Below are positions 56,028 through 64,000 of a stretch of DNA of 64,000 bases, piece by piece (the first letter of the stretch is position 1; each line of letters starts with the position of its first letter). The DNA comes from Rhizobium sp. (GTDB lineage: Bacteria > Pseudomonadota > Alphaproteobacteria > Rhizobiales > Rhizobiaceae): assembly GCA_027533385.1 (NCBI GenBank), contig JAPZUE010000025.1, forward strand, positions 283,143 to 347,142. The letters run 5' to 3'. Both the position numbers and the translations under genes were made by a program. The notes beneath the pieces are model-generated. The model worked only from the letters and a program-made list of their open reading frames with translations, made no database searches and was not told the DNA's origin.

Positions 56028-56899
56028 CGGGGCCCGAGCCTTCGGCGAAGTCTCTGATCGCCGAGGCGAGGCGGCGTTTCGACGCTGCGGGGTTGCCGGA
56101 TGCGGCGATGGATGCGCGCGTCCTGATCTGCGGTCTTCTGGATCTCAGTCCCACGGCGCTTCTTCTGCAGGGTGACGAGCCCGTCATGGCGGAGAGCGCA
56201 GGCCGCGTGGAAGAGGCTATCATGCGACGGCTCAACCGAGAGCCGGTCCACCGCATCCTCGGGCGCCGTGAATTCTATGGTCTCGACCTGCTTCTCTCGT
56301 CCGGCACGCTTGAACCTCGTCCGGACACGGAAATCCTGGTTGACGTGATGCTGCCATATCTCAGGGCGATGGTCGCTGAGGATCGCAAGCCTGGTATCGT
56401 GGATCTTGGAACGGGAACCGGAGCCATCGCGCTCGCGTTGTTGATGGAGTGTCCGCAAGCACACGCCATCGGGATCGATATCTCGATGGATGCGCTGGCC
56501 ACTGCGGCGGCCAATGCCGACCGGAATGGGCTCGCAGCGCGATTTACAACGCGTCTTGGCCCCTGGTTCGCCAACACGCCCGAACGTTTCGACATCATCG
56601 TTTCCAACCCGCCCTATATCCGCAGTGATGTCGTGCCGGGACTGGCGCCAGAGGTGACGAAATTCGACCCGATGGCCGCGCTGGACGGCGGTTCCGACGG
56701 GCTGGATGCCTATCGCGCGATTGCAGGGGAAGCGAAGACGCATCTCGCGGGGCATGGCATTGTCGGCCTCGAGATCGGTTTCGATCAAAGGGTCGACGTG
56801 ACGCAAGTTTTTGAAGATGCTGGTTTTTCTCTCATTGAGGCACGCCAGGATCTCGGTGGCAATGACCGTGTTCTGGTATTTGCGCCAAAGCTTGATTAG
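56024..56899 (+). CDS. prmC: Release factor glutamine methyltransferase PrmC
   Basis: A 291-residue protein with the catalytic NPPY motif ([10 protein letters not shown]) and SAM motif [14 protein letters not shown]. It methylates the glutamine of the GGQ motif of release factors. Translationally coupled to prfA through an ATGA overlap. Confidence 0.96.
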   Translation: MTGPEPSAKSLIAEARRRFDAAGLPDAAMDARVLICGLLDLSPTALLLQGDEPVMAESAGRVEEAIMRRLNREPVHRILGRREFYGLDLLLSSGTLEPRPDTEILVDVMLPYLRAMVAEDRKPGIVDLGTGTGAIALALLMECPQAHAIGIDISMDALATAAANADRNGLAARFTTRLGPWFANTPERFDIIVSNPPYIRSDVVPGLAPEVTKFDPMAALDGGSDGLDAYRAIAGEAKTHLAGHGIVGLEIGFDQRVDVTQVFEDAGFSLIEARQDLGGNDRVLVFAPKLD

Positions 56900-57230
56900 C
56901 TGGTTTGCTGCGGTTGCTAAGGATAATTACGGGAAACATAGAAAAAGGCTTGGTTTTCCGAATGAAGCGTAATAGTTTGCGGGCACGCAACGGGCGGCGG
57001 GGAAAGAACGAAGATTCGTTCGCGACTGGGCCGGCTTCGAAAAAGGTTCGCTGTCGAACTCTGCGAAGCACGACAGGACCGTTGCGTAACTCAGTAAACT
57101 CGACTTTCACCAGCGGCGAGCAAGGCGAGAGCGCGGTCTGTCGGCGGCGCGTGGATCCTTGGTCCGGTTCAACCAGAGCCAATCGCATTGCCCTTTATCA
57201 GCACAACAAAGACATTCAGGTGAAGCATCT
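56900..57230. other. Intergenic region between prmC and the DUF4167 gene
   Basis: About 330 bases. One short plus-strand frame spans most of it but has no ribosome-binding site or recognisable domain. A promoter for the DUF4167 gene is expected but not identified. Confidence 0.4.
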
Positions 57231-57962
57231 ATGAGGCCAGGACAGCAGAACAAGCGTGGTCGGGGGCGTAACAACAATGGCGGCGGTGGCGGCGGCGGTG
57301 GAAACAATTTCAACCGCAAGGGCCAGAACCCGCTGACCCGGACCTATGACAGCTCCGGCCCAGACGTGAAGATCCGTGGCACGGCCCAGCACATTGCCGA
57401 GAAGTATGCGGCGCTGGCGCGCGATGCGCAGAGTGCCGGCGACCGTGTCATGGCGGAGAACTATCTGCAGCACGCCGAGCACTACAACCGCATCATCGCA
57501 GCCGCCCAGTCGCAGATGCAGGAGCGCTTCCAGCGCGACGATCGCGATGGTGGCGATGATCGCCAGGATTATAATGATCGGGACGGCGAGGATTTCGACG
57601 GCTCCGACGATAACGCAGCTCAGGGCGGCGAGCGCAGCCAGCAGCAGGCTCCGCAGCCGCAGCAGCAGAACCGCCAGCAGCATCACGAGCGTCGTCCGCG
57701 CGAGCAGCAGTCCCAGCCGCAGGCCCAGCCCCAGCCGGAGATTGCCGGCACGGGTCCGCAGCCGGTGCTTGAGGACATGCCGGCCGAAGCCGTCGTCGCT
57801 GCCGCCGAGAGCCAGGCGGATGCCGGAGCCGAGCGCCAGCCGCGTCGCCGCAATGCGGGCAACCGTCCGCGTCGCCAGCCGCGCCGCAGCGCTGCCGAGG
57901 GTGATGGTGGAGATGCCGAAGCCGGCGAAGCCCCTGTGCTTGCCGAAGCTGCTTCGGAATGA
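57231..57962 (+). CDS. DUF4167 domain protein, low complexity
   Basis: 243 residues from the ATG at 57231. The N-terminus is rich in Arg, Gly and Asn with an eight-glycine run; a conserved DUF4167 core follows (DSSGPDVKIRGTAQHIAEKY, YLQHAEHYNRIIAAAQ). The remainder is Gln/Pro/Arg-rich and disordered. The composition resembles RNA-binding disordered proteins, but no function is known to me. A strong terminator follows. Confidence 0.88.
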   Translation: MRPGQQNKRGRGRNNNGGGGGGGGNNFNRKGQNPLTRTYDSSGPDVKIRGTAQHIAEKYAALARDAQSAGDRVMAENYLQHAEHYNRIIAAAQSQMQERFQRDDRDGGDDRQDYNDRDGEDFDGSDDNAAQGGERSQQQAPQPQQQNRQQHHERRPREQQSQPQAQPQPEIAGTGPQPVLEDMPAEAVVAAAESQADAGAERQPRRRNAGNRPRRQPRRSAAEGDGGDAEAGEAPVLAEAASE

Positions 57963-57990
57963 GCTTTTCGGGCTCGATTTGACGATTGCA

Positions 57991-58018
57991 AAACTCCGGG
58001 CCTCGACCCGGAGTTTTT
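57991..58018 (+). terminator. Rho-independent terminator after the DUF4167 gene
   Basis: AAACTCCGGG (57991-58000) pairs perfectly with CCCGGAGTTT (58007-58016) around CCTCGA and runs into TT. Confidence 0.85.
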
Positions 58019-58169
58019 CGTTTATCTGCCTCTTTAAAGGGCAAAATTCCGCTCCCATATCTCGGTCAAGGGAGCGGTTTCCGCTCCGGGGTCCGCCGCT
58101 TCCGGGGGCCTCATCCTCAACATCCGACTTGTGCCGAATACGGGCAGGGCGGGGAAACGGAGAGTGACG

Positions 58170-60773
58170 ATGAATATCGAAAAATATTCCGAACGCGTGC
58201 GCGGTTTTCTGCAATCTGCGCAGACCCATGCCCTGTCGGAAGGGCACCAGCAATTCACGCCCGAACATGTGCTGAAGGTTCTGCTCGACGACGAGCAGGG
58301 CATGGCATCCTCGCTGATTAGTCGTGCCGGTGGCGACCCGAAGGACGTGCGCATCGCCAATGATGCAGCGCTTGCCAAGCTGCCGAAGGTTTCCGGCGGC
58401 AATGGCCAGGTCTATCTCGCCCAGCCGCTGGCCAAGGTGTTCTCGACTGCCGAAGATGCCGCCAAAAAGGCGGGCGACAGCTTCGTCACCGTCGAGCGTC
58501 TGCTGCTGGCGCTGGTGATCGAGTCTTCCGCTTCGACTTCTGCATCGCTGAAAAAGGGTGGCGTGACTGCCAATGCGTTGAACCAGGTGATCAACGAGGT
58601 CCGCAAGGGCCGCACCGCAGATGGCGCCAATGCGGAAGCCGGCTTCGAGGCGCTGAAGAAATATGCACGCGATCTGACGGCGGAAGCCCGTGAAGGCAAG
58701 CTTGATCCGGTCATCGGCCGTGACGACGAAATTCGCCGTACGATCCAGGTGCTGTCGCGCCGGACGAAGAACAATCCGGTTCTGATCGGTGAGCCCGGCG
58801 TCGGCAAGACGGCGATCGCCGAGGGTCTGGCGCTGCGTATCATCAATGGCGATGTGCCGGAAAGCCTGAAGGACAAGAAGCTGATGGCGCTCGACATGGG
58901 CGCGCTGATTGCCGGTGCCAAGTATCGCGGCGAATTCGAAGAACGGCTGAAGGCCGTGCTCAACGAAGTGCAATCCGAAAACGGCGAGATCATCCTGTTC
59001 ATCGACGAGATGCACACGCTTGTTGGTGCGGGCAAGGCCGATGGGGCGATGGATGCCTCGAACCTCCTGAAGCCGGCCCTCGCCCGCGGCGAACTGCATT
59101 GCGTCGGCGCGACCACGCTCGACGAATACCGCAAGCATGTCGAGAAGGATCCGGCGCTCGCCCGGCGCTTCCAGCCCGTCATGGTCGAGGAGCCGACGGT
59201 CGAGGACACGATCTCGATCCTGCGCGGCCTGAAGGAAAAATACGAGCAGCACCACAAGGTCCGTATCTCGGATTCGGCGCTGGTTGCGGCCGCAACGCTC
59301 TCGAACCGCTATATCACCGACCGGTTCCTGCCCGACAAGGCCATCGACCTGATGGACGAGGCCGCGTCGCGGCTTCGCATGCAGGTCGATTCCAAGCCGG
59401 AAGAGCTCGACGAACTCGATCGCCGCATCATCCAGCTGAAGATCGAGCGCGAGGCGCTGAAGAAGGAAACCGACGCGGCGTCTGCCGATCGTCTGGCGCG
59501 TCTGGAAACCGAACTCACCTCGATCGAGGAAGAGGCGGATGCTCTGACGGCCCGCTGGCAGGCGGAAAAGCAGAAGCTCGGCCTTGCCGCCGATCTCAAG
59601 CGCCAACTGGACGAAGCCCGCAACGAGCTTGCGATCGCGCAGCGCCAGGGTGAATTCCAGCGCGCCGGTGAGCTCGCCTATGGCGTGATCCCGAAGCTCG
59701 AGAAGGAGCTTGTCGCGGCAGAAGCCCAGGACGGTTCGGGGGCCGGCAACATGGTTCAGGAAGTCGTCACGCCTGACGGCATCGCCCATGTCGTGTCGCG
59801 CTGGACCGGGATTCCCGTCGACAAGATGCTCGAAGGCGAACGCGAAAAGCTGCTTCGGATGGAAGACGATCTGGCGAAGTCGGTCGTCGGTCAGGGGGAT
59901 GCGGTCCAGGCGGTGTCGCGCGCCGTTCGCCGTGCGCGGGCCGGCCTTCAGGATCCGAACCGGCCGATCGGCTCGTTCATCTTCCTCGGGCCCACCGGCG
60001 TGGGCAAGACCGAGCTCACCAAGTCGCTGGCGCGCTTCCTGTTCGACGACGAGACGGCGATGGTCCGGCTCGACATGTCCGAATACATGGAGAAGCACTC
60101 CGTTGCGCGGCTGATCGGGGCCCCTCCCGGTTATGTCGGTTACGAGGAAGGCGGGGCACTGACGGAAGCGGTGCGCCGCAAGCCCTATCAGGTCGTGCTG
60201 TTCGACGAGATCGAGAAGGCACATCCTGACGTCTTCAACGTTCTTCTGCAGGTGCTCGACGACGGGCGCCTGACGGACGGGCAGGGCCGCACGGTTGATT
60301 TCAAGAACACGATCATCATCATGACCTCGAACCTCGGGGCCGATTATCTGACCAGCCTCGGCGAAGATCAGGATGTCGATCAGGTGCGTGACCAGGTGAT
60401 GGATGTGGTCAAGGCCTCGTTCCGGCCCGAGTTCCTCAACCGCGTCGATGAGATCATCCTCTTCCACCGGCTGCGCCGGACGGAAATGGGCGCGATCGTT
60501 GATATCCAGATGAAGCGGCTTCTGTCGCTCCTGACGGAGCGGAAGATCACGGTCGAGCTGGAGCCGGCTGCACGCGACTGGCTGGCGGACAAGGGTTACG
60601 ATCCGGTCTATGGCGCCCGTCCGCTGAAGCGGGTGATCCAGAAGTATCTGCAGGATCCGCTGGCAGAGCAGATCCTCTCCGGTCAGGTGCTCGATGGCAG
60701 TCGGGTAAAGGTGGAAGCCGGCAGCGACCGTCTGTTGATTTCCCCCGTCGGTTCGATGAGCCACGCGGCCTGA
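58170..60773 (+). CDS. clpB: ATP-dependent chaperone ClpB
   Basis: 867 residues from the ATG at 58170 with GGAG seven bases upstream. Two AAA+ modules: Walker [14 protein letters not shown] and [13 protein letters not shown]; the middle coiled coil ([20 protein letters not shown]) distinguishes ClpB from ClpA/C. It solubilises protein aggregates with DnaK. A heat-shock promoter is expected in 58019-58169 but was not recognised. Confidence 0.97.
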   Translation: MNIEKYSERVRGFLQSAQTHALSEGHQQFTPEHVLKVLLDDEQGMASSLISRAGGDPKDVRIANDAALAKLPKVSGGNGQVYLAQPLAKVFSTAEDAAKKAGDSFVTVERLLLALVIESSASTSASLKKGGVTANALNQVINEVRKGRTADGANAEAGFEALKKYARDLTAEAREGKLDPVIGRDDEIRRTIQVLSRRTKNNPVLIGEPGVGKTAIAEGLALRIINGDVPESLKDKKLMALDMGALIAGAKYRGEFEERLKAVLNEVQSENGEIILFIDEMHTLVGAGKADGAMDASNLLKPALARGELHCVGATTLDEYRKHVEKDPALARRFQPVMVEEPTVEDTISILRGLKEKYEQHHKVRISDSALVAAATLSNRYITDRFLPDKAIDLMDEAASRLRMQVDSKPEELDELDRRIIQLKIEREALKKETDAASADRLARLETELTSIEEEADALTARWQAEKQKLGLAADLKRQLDEARNELAIAQRQGEFQRAGELAYGVIPKLEKELVAAEAQDGSGAGNMVQEVVTPDGIAHVVSRWTGIPVDKMLEGEREKLLRMEDDLAKSVVGQGDAVQAVSRAVRRARAGLQDPNRPIGSFIFLGPTGVGKTELTKSLARFLFDDETAMVRLDMSEYMEKHSVARLIGAPPGYVGYEEGGALTEAVRRKPYQVVLFDEIEKAHPDVFNVLLQVLDDGRLTDGQGRTVDFKNTIIIMTSNLGADYLTSLGEDQDVDQVRDQVMDVVKASFRPEFLNRVDEIILFHRLRRTEMGAIVDIQMKRLLSLLTERKITVELEPAARDWLADKGYDPVYGARPLKRVIQKYLQDPLAEQILSGQVLDGSRVKVEAGSDRLLISPVGSMSHAA

Positions 60774-60798
60774 TCTTCCAAACCATGAACACAAGAAG

Positions 60799-60824
60799 GG
60801 GCGGCTCGATGAGCCGCCCTTTTT
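60799..60824 (+). terminator. Rho-independent terminator after clpB
   Basis: GGGCGGCTC (60799-60807) and GAGCCGCCC (60811-60819) form a perfect 9-bp stem with a GAT loop followed by TTTTT. Confidence 0.93.
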
Positions 60825-60842
60825 CGTTTCTGCCGATCGATG

Positions 60843-61406
60843 TCAGATGCCGCGACGACCGAAGCTCTGTCGAGTGGTCCCTTGCGATGCGCGTGTTGAG
60901 GTGATGGCGGCGGCCCTAACCTGCGGCATGGAACCATCGGAACCAAGCTTGCGCATCATGCTCGCGCGGCGATCAAGGGGGCGATCGTCCAATGGGTCCG
61001 GTCGGTCGCTCGGGTCCTCGTCGCTTCCTGGCATCAGCAACAGGAAGAAGCCGAAAATGACCTGGAGGGCAACTGTCGACCAGGCGAACAGGGTGCCGAG
61101 TTCCGTGTTCTTCATCGTCATCTTGCCCCCATGCAGAACGGTGTAGAGGACGACAAAACCCAGGATCACGAAAAGCGGTCTGAGCCCAATATCTCTGATG
61201 CGGGCGGCCTGCAGGCTGAGTGACATCCAGAGGATGGCAAGGCCGGTAACAGCGAGAGCGAGAACGACCGGCGCGCCCCCGCTTTCTACCAAAGGCCCGA
61301 GACCGAATATGAGCAGGCAGCTGCCGCCGATACTGATTGCGAGACCGATCAGAAAATAGCCGAGCCTGCCGAGGCGGCCACCAAACAGAAAAAGCACTTC
61401 GATCAT
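60843..61406 (-). CDS. DUF805 family membrane protein
   Basis: A 187-residue protein with four membrane helices (YFLIGLAISIGGSCLLIFGL, VILGFVVLYTVLHGG). FGGRLGRLGYFL and AARIRDIG are the DUF805 hallmarks. The C-terminal 60 residues are polar and disordered. Function unknown. Confidence 0.85.
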   Translation of the reverse strand: MIEVLFLFGGRLGRLGYFLIGLAISIGGSCLLIFGLGPLVESGGAPVVLALAVTGLAILWMSLSLQAARIRDIGLRPLFVILGFVVLYTVLHGGKMTMKNTELGTLFAWSTVALQVIFGFFLLLMPGSDEDPSDRPDPLDDRPLDRRASMMRKLGSDGSMPQVRAAAITSTRASQGTTRQSFGRRGI

Positions 61407-61519
61407 GGAAATCCCTGCTCTAAATTGCAGGTGATCAAAACATGCAACCGATGTTTTTCGGTAAACCGAAAGGCTCAGATTTTATCGAAGAGGGGATCGG
61501 GCTTGGCGCTTTCGTCCCG

Positions 61520-63463
61520 TCAGCGGCTTGCGACCTGGGCCGGGCGTCCGCCGGTCTCAAGCATGGTGTCTATACGCTGGCGTTCCTGCTGGAACGCGGC
61601 GAGCACCTCGCCCTCCAGCGCCTTGCCGCCGGGCAGGCGCACCTTCATGGCGTCGACCTTGGTGCCATTGACGATCAGCTCGTAGTGGAGGTGCGAACCG
61701 GTGGAAGAACCGGTCGAGCCGACAAAGCCGATAACCTGACCCTGCTTCACCTTCGCACCGGGCACGATGCCCTTGGCGATGCCGCTCTGGTGATTGTAGG
61801 AGGTGACATAGCCATTAGCATGGCGGATCAGGGTCTGATTGCCATAGCCAGAGGCCCAGCCTGCCTTTTCGACCACGCCATCGCCAGCCGAGATGATCGG
61901 CGTGCCGCGCGGTGCGGCCCAGTCGACGCCCGTATGCATGCGCGAATAGCCAAGGATCGGGTGGCGGCGCATGCCGAAACCCGAGGTGAACCGGCCGTTG
62001 GGGACCGGGTTGCGAAGCAGGAACTGGCGGATCGATTTGCCGTTTTCGTCGAAATAGTCGATCGAGCCGTCTTCCGGATCCTGGAAGCGATAGAATTGCG
62101 TGATCGTGTCGCCGAAACGAGCACGGACATAGAGAAGTTCGGAATCCTCCGTGGCGCGTCCTTCGTCATCGGTGACCGAAAAGACCGCTTCGAGCATGTC
62201 AGTCGGTTTCAACTGGGCCTGAAAATCGACGTTGGATGCGAGCAGGCGGATGATCTGCGCGGTCAGTTCCTGGTTCATCCCGTAGGAAAGAGCGGCACGG
62301 TAGATGCCGTCATAGACGCGGGGCAGGTCGCGTCCGGACATGAGCGCCGGCTGGGAGGTTTCGAACGCGCCGGCAATCGCATCGAGCTGTGGTGGCGCGA
62401 CCCCTTCGACCAGTCGGCCCGCGTCGTTGACGGCAAGCGTGACGATATGGTCGGTGCGGTGATAGAGCGAGAAGCGCACGAGGCGGACCTCGTCACCGCG
62501 TTGCAGAAGACCGACGCGGATGATGTCGCCTTCGACCAGGCCCTGCTGCTTCATGAAGGGTGCCAGCGCCTTGCCTACATCTTCGGCCTTCGGCGCCGGA
62601 TAACCGGCCGCCGTCATCAGCGCCGCGACGCTTTGAGGGCGCCGGGCCGGCAGGATGTCATCGGCATATTCCGGAGTCATCGGCGTGATGATTTCCGGTT
62701 CGGACACGCTCATGTTTTCTTCGACGATGCGGGCCGTCATGCCAACGCCAAGATCAAGCCCGGTATCTTCGGAATCGAAGCGGCGTGGATCGATGTAGTA
62801 GAGCGCCGCCACCTGGACATCGCCATCGGTCAGGACCGAACCGTTCGAGCGGACATTCTCTTCCACCTCGTCAAAGGTCATCTCGCCGGCGAGCGGTTTG
62901 TGCGGGACCGCAGGGAAGGGGCTCGACTTCAGAATGACCTCGGATTCCACATCGGAGCCGTAAAGCGACCCGGTGCGGCTCGCGACGGCGGGTGTGGCGT
63001 CATCGGTTGCAAAGATCGCCAGCGGATCGAACCTCGGATAGCGCTCCTGAACGGCGTAGTCGGCGGCCAGAACCATTTTCACATGGGCGAAAGGCTGCTT
63101 GCGAACCACCTCGCGCTCGCCGTCCTTGAAGACGGTGGGCACGTCGAGAATGGCCTTGTCCACTGGCCGGGCGGCGATCTTCGGCGCAAAGATCCGGTCG
63201 CCGCGAATTGTCTCTTCCGCTGCCGTGTCAGCAAGGTCAGGCGGCGTCACTGCAAAGGCTTCCGCGGGGATCGCGAGCTGCTGGCGTCCATCAAGGGCGG
63301 CAAACAGGGCAACGCCCATCAGGATGCAGGAGGTGATCCCGGTCAGGAAGGTGCCGGACAGCCAGCGCAGCGAAATCTCGCGGCGATCGGGCGCGCGCAG
63401 ACCATCCGCCAGGATCGGAGGCTCGCCACCAAGCGATCGCATCAGCTCGCGGTCTGTCGTCAT
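61520..63463 (-). CDS. Membrane-anchored M23 (LytM) peptidoglycan endopeptidase
   Basis: A 647-residue protein. One N-terminal membrane helix (FLTGITSCILMGVALFAAL) is followed by a long periplasmic region and a C-terminal M23 domain with zinc ligands in RMHTGVDWAAPRGTPI and SHLHYELIVNG, so it is probably an active D,D-endopeptidase. Length and layout recall RgsM, an M23 protein needed for polar growth in Sinorhizobium; that assignment is from memory and not certain. Confidence 0.9.
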   Translation of the reverse strand: MTTDRELMRSLGGEPPILADGLRAPDRREISLRWLSGTFLTGITSCILMGVALFAALDGRQQLAIPAEAFAVTPPDLADTAAEETIRGDRIFAPKIAARPVDKAILDVPTVFKDGEREVVRKQPFAHVKMVLAADYAVQERYPRFDPLAIFATDDATPAVASRTGSLYGSDVESEVILKSSPFPAVPHKPLAGEMTFDEVEENVRSNGSVLTDGDVQVAALYYIDPRRFDSEDTGLDLGVGMTARIVEENMSVSEPEIITPMTPEYADDILPARRPQSVAALMTAAGYPAPKAEDVGKALAPFMKQQGLVEGDIIRVGLLQRGDEVRLVRFSLYHRTDHIVTLAVNDAGRLVEGVAPPQLDAIAGAFETSQPALMSGRDLPRVYDGIYRAALSYGMNQELTAQIIRLLASNVDFQAQLKPTDMLEAVFSVTDDEGRATEDSELLYVRARFGDTITQFYRFQDPEDGSIDYFDENGKSIRQFLLRNPVPNGRFTSGFGMRRHPILGYSRMHTGVDWAAPRGTPIISAGDGVVEKAGWASGYGNQTLIRHANGYVTSYNHQSGIAKGIVPGAKVKQGQVIGFVGSTGSSTGSHLHYELIVNGTKVDAMKVRLPGGKALEGEVLAAFQQERQRIDTMLETGGRPAQVASR

Positions 63464-63792
63464 GCCGTCTTCTGGTCTGCGGCTGCGGAGCGGGGCTCCT
63501 GCCTGTTTGTCGACTGGATCACGTCTTCATGTCTCATGTTTTGGGCCAACCCGTCAAATCCACCGGGTCGGGCATCCTTCTGATCAGGCAAATATGGAAA
63601 TTGCGCGGCACGCGCGCTCACGCACGTGAGAGAGGAGGCGAGGAGCCCGGGCTCTCGGTGGTGAAAGCCTGGCTCCAAGGCCGAAACAGGCCGAAAATGC
63701 GAGGCGAGCGGGGCGTCTGAACGGTGATGAAGAGAAAAAGCAATTATTTTCAATATCTTGTCGCTTTTTCCAAATTTTCTCGGAGAAGGCTG
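63464..63792. other. Intergenic region before the right-edge promoter
   Basis: About 330 bases. The part from 63730 is rich in A and T tracts (GAAAAAGCAATTATTTTC), as in UP elements of strong promoters. No gene is supported. Confidence 0.4.
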
Positions 63793-63821
63793 TTGACTGC
63801 TCCGAGAAGCGAATCTATACA
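63793..63821 (+). promoter_or_regulatory. Strong sigma-70-type promoter, probable rRNA operon promoter
   Basis: TTGACT at 63793-63798 and TATACA at 63816-63821 are separated by exactly 17 bases, with an A/T-rich UP-like region upstream. Together with the leader below, this points to an rrn operon transcribed to the right. Confidence 0.65.
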
Positions 63822-63963
63822 TCCGCTCACTGACGAGGGCGGCGGCGCTGCTAGCGACTAAGTCCTTCGCTCTAGAGAAATCCTTAGAAATTGGCTGAGA
63901 CGCTGGTTTTGTTGCCCGACTTTAGGGTTGGGTTGTTGTGGATTTTTGACGGGTTTTGATCCG

Positions 63964-64000
63964 TCTGTTTTTTGACAATTGAAGATGGAAGAAAGAGAAA
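63964..64000 (+). promoter_or_regulatory. Probable rRNA leader with boxA-like sequence
   Basis: CTGTTTTTTGACAATTG (from 63965), followed by GAAGATGGAAGAAAGAGAAA up to the window edge, matches what I recall of the sequence just before mature 16S rRNA in Rhizobiales, and the first part resembles the boxA antitermination element. The rRNA itself is outside the window. Confidence 0.55.

Noticed and set aside
57216..60794. 1192-residue minus-strand open frame
   Set aside because: Antisense to the DUF4167 gene and clpB; it would also cross two strong terminators.
61442..63583. 713-residue plus-strand open frame
   Set aside because: Antisense to the M23 peptidase, whose zinc-binding motifs are intact.

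Overview
The window reads as chromosome of an alphaproteobacterium, most likely a member of the Rhizobiaceae (Rhizobium/Agrobacterium/Sinorhizobium relatives). The reasons are high GC, a secA / parvulin / argJ / GNAT / mutT neighbourhood, an lpiA-acvB pair, a MucR-family zinc-finger regulator and a DUF4167 gene beside prmC and clpB. These assignments rest on recognising protein families by eye; no database was searched.

Region 1 (1-27918) is the most interesting part: an apparently complete sugar-nucleotide and polymerisation system for an alginate-type (polymannuronate) exopolysaccharide. A long minus-strand operon runs from about 20225 down to 3292: algD (GDP-mannose dehydrogenase), alg8 (polymerase), alg44 (PilZ c-di-GMP receptor), manC/algA (GDP-mannose pyrophosphorylase whose isomerase motif is missing), an AlgG epimerase fused to about 650 residues of helical repeats, an AlgL-type lyase, and three large periplasmic Sel1/TPR proteins. 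Below it lie a second PL5 lyase and, cut by the left edge, a secreted AlgE-type (RTX) epimerase. A Crp/Fnr-family regulator sits upstream of algD. Divergently, a plus-strand operon encodes an AGE-family sugar isomerase (probable mannose-6-phosphate isomerase), a phosphomannomutase, a MucR-type regulator and a type I secretion ABC transporter with its membrane fusion protein, which probably exports the RTX epimerase. No outer-membrane AlgE porin and no O-acetylation genes (algI/J/F/X) are visible.

Region 2 (28283-34588) holds an orphan MbcA/ParS-like protein, an acyl-CoA synthetase, and a minus-strand set with a CelD-like acetyltransferase, a polysaccharide flippase and an OpgC-like acyltransferase.

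Region 3 (34607-46870) is housekeeping: secA, a parvulin, argJ, a GNAT, mutT, a small Flp-type pilin with a membrane-protein neighbour, a methyltransferase, comF, grxC, a nitrilase-family amidase, three DUF proteins and ubiG.

Region 4 (47024-63463) carries acvB-lpiA (lysyl-phosphatidylglycerol metabolism), lysC, ptsP, prfA, prmC, a DUF4167 protein, clpB, a DUF805 protein and a membrane-anchored M23 peptidase. The last 200 bases look like an rRNA operon promoter and leader, so rRNA genes probably start just beyond the right edge.
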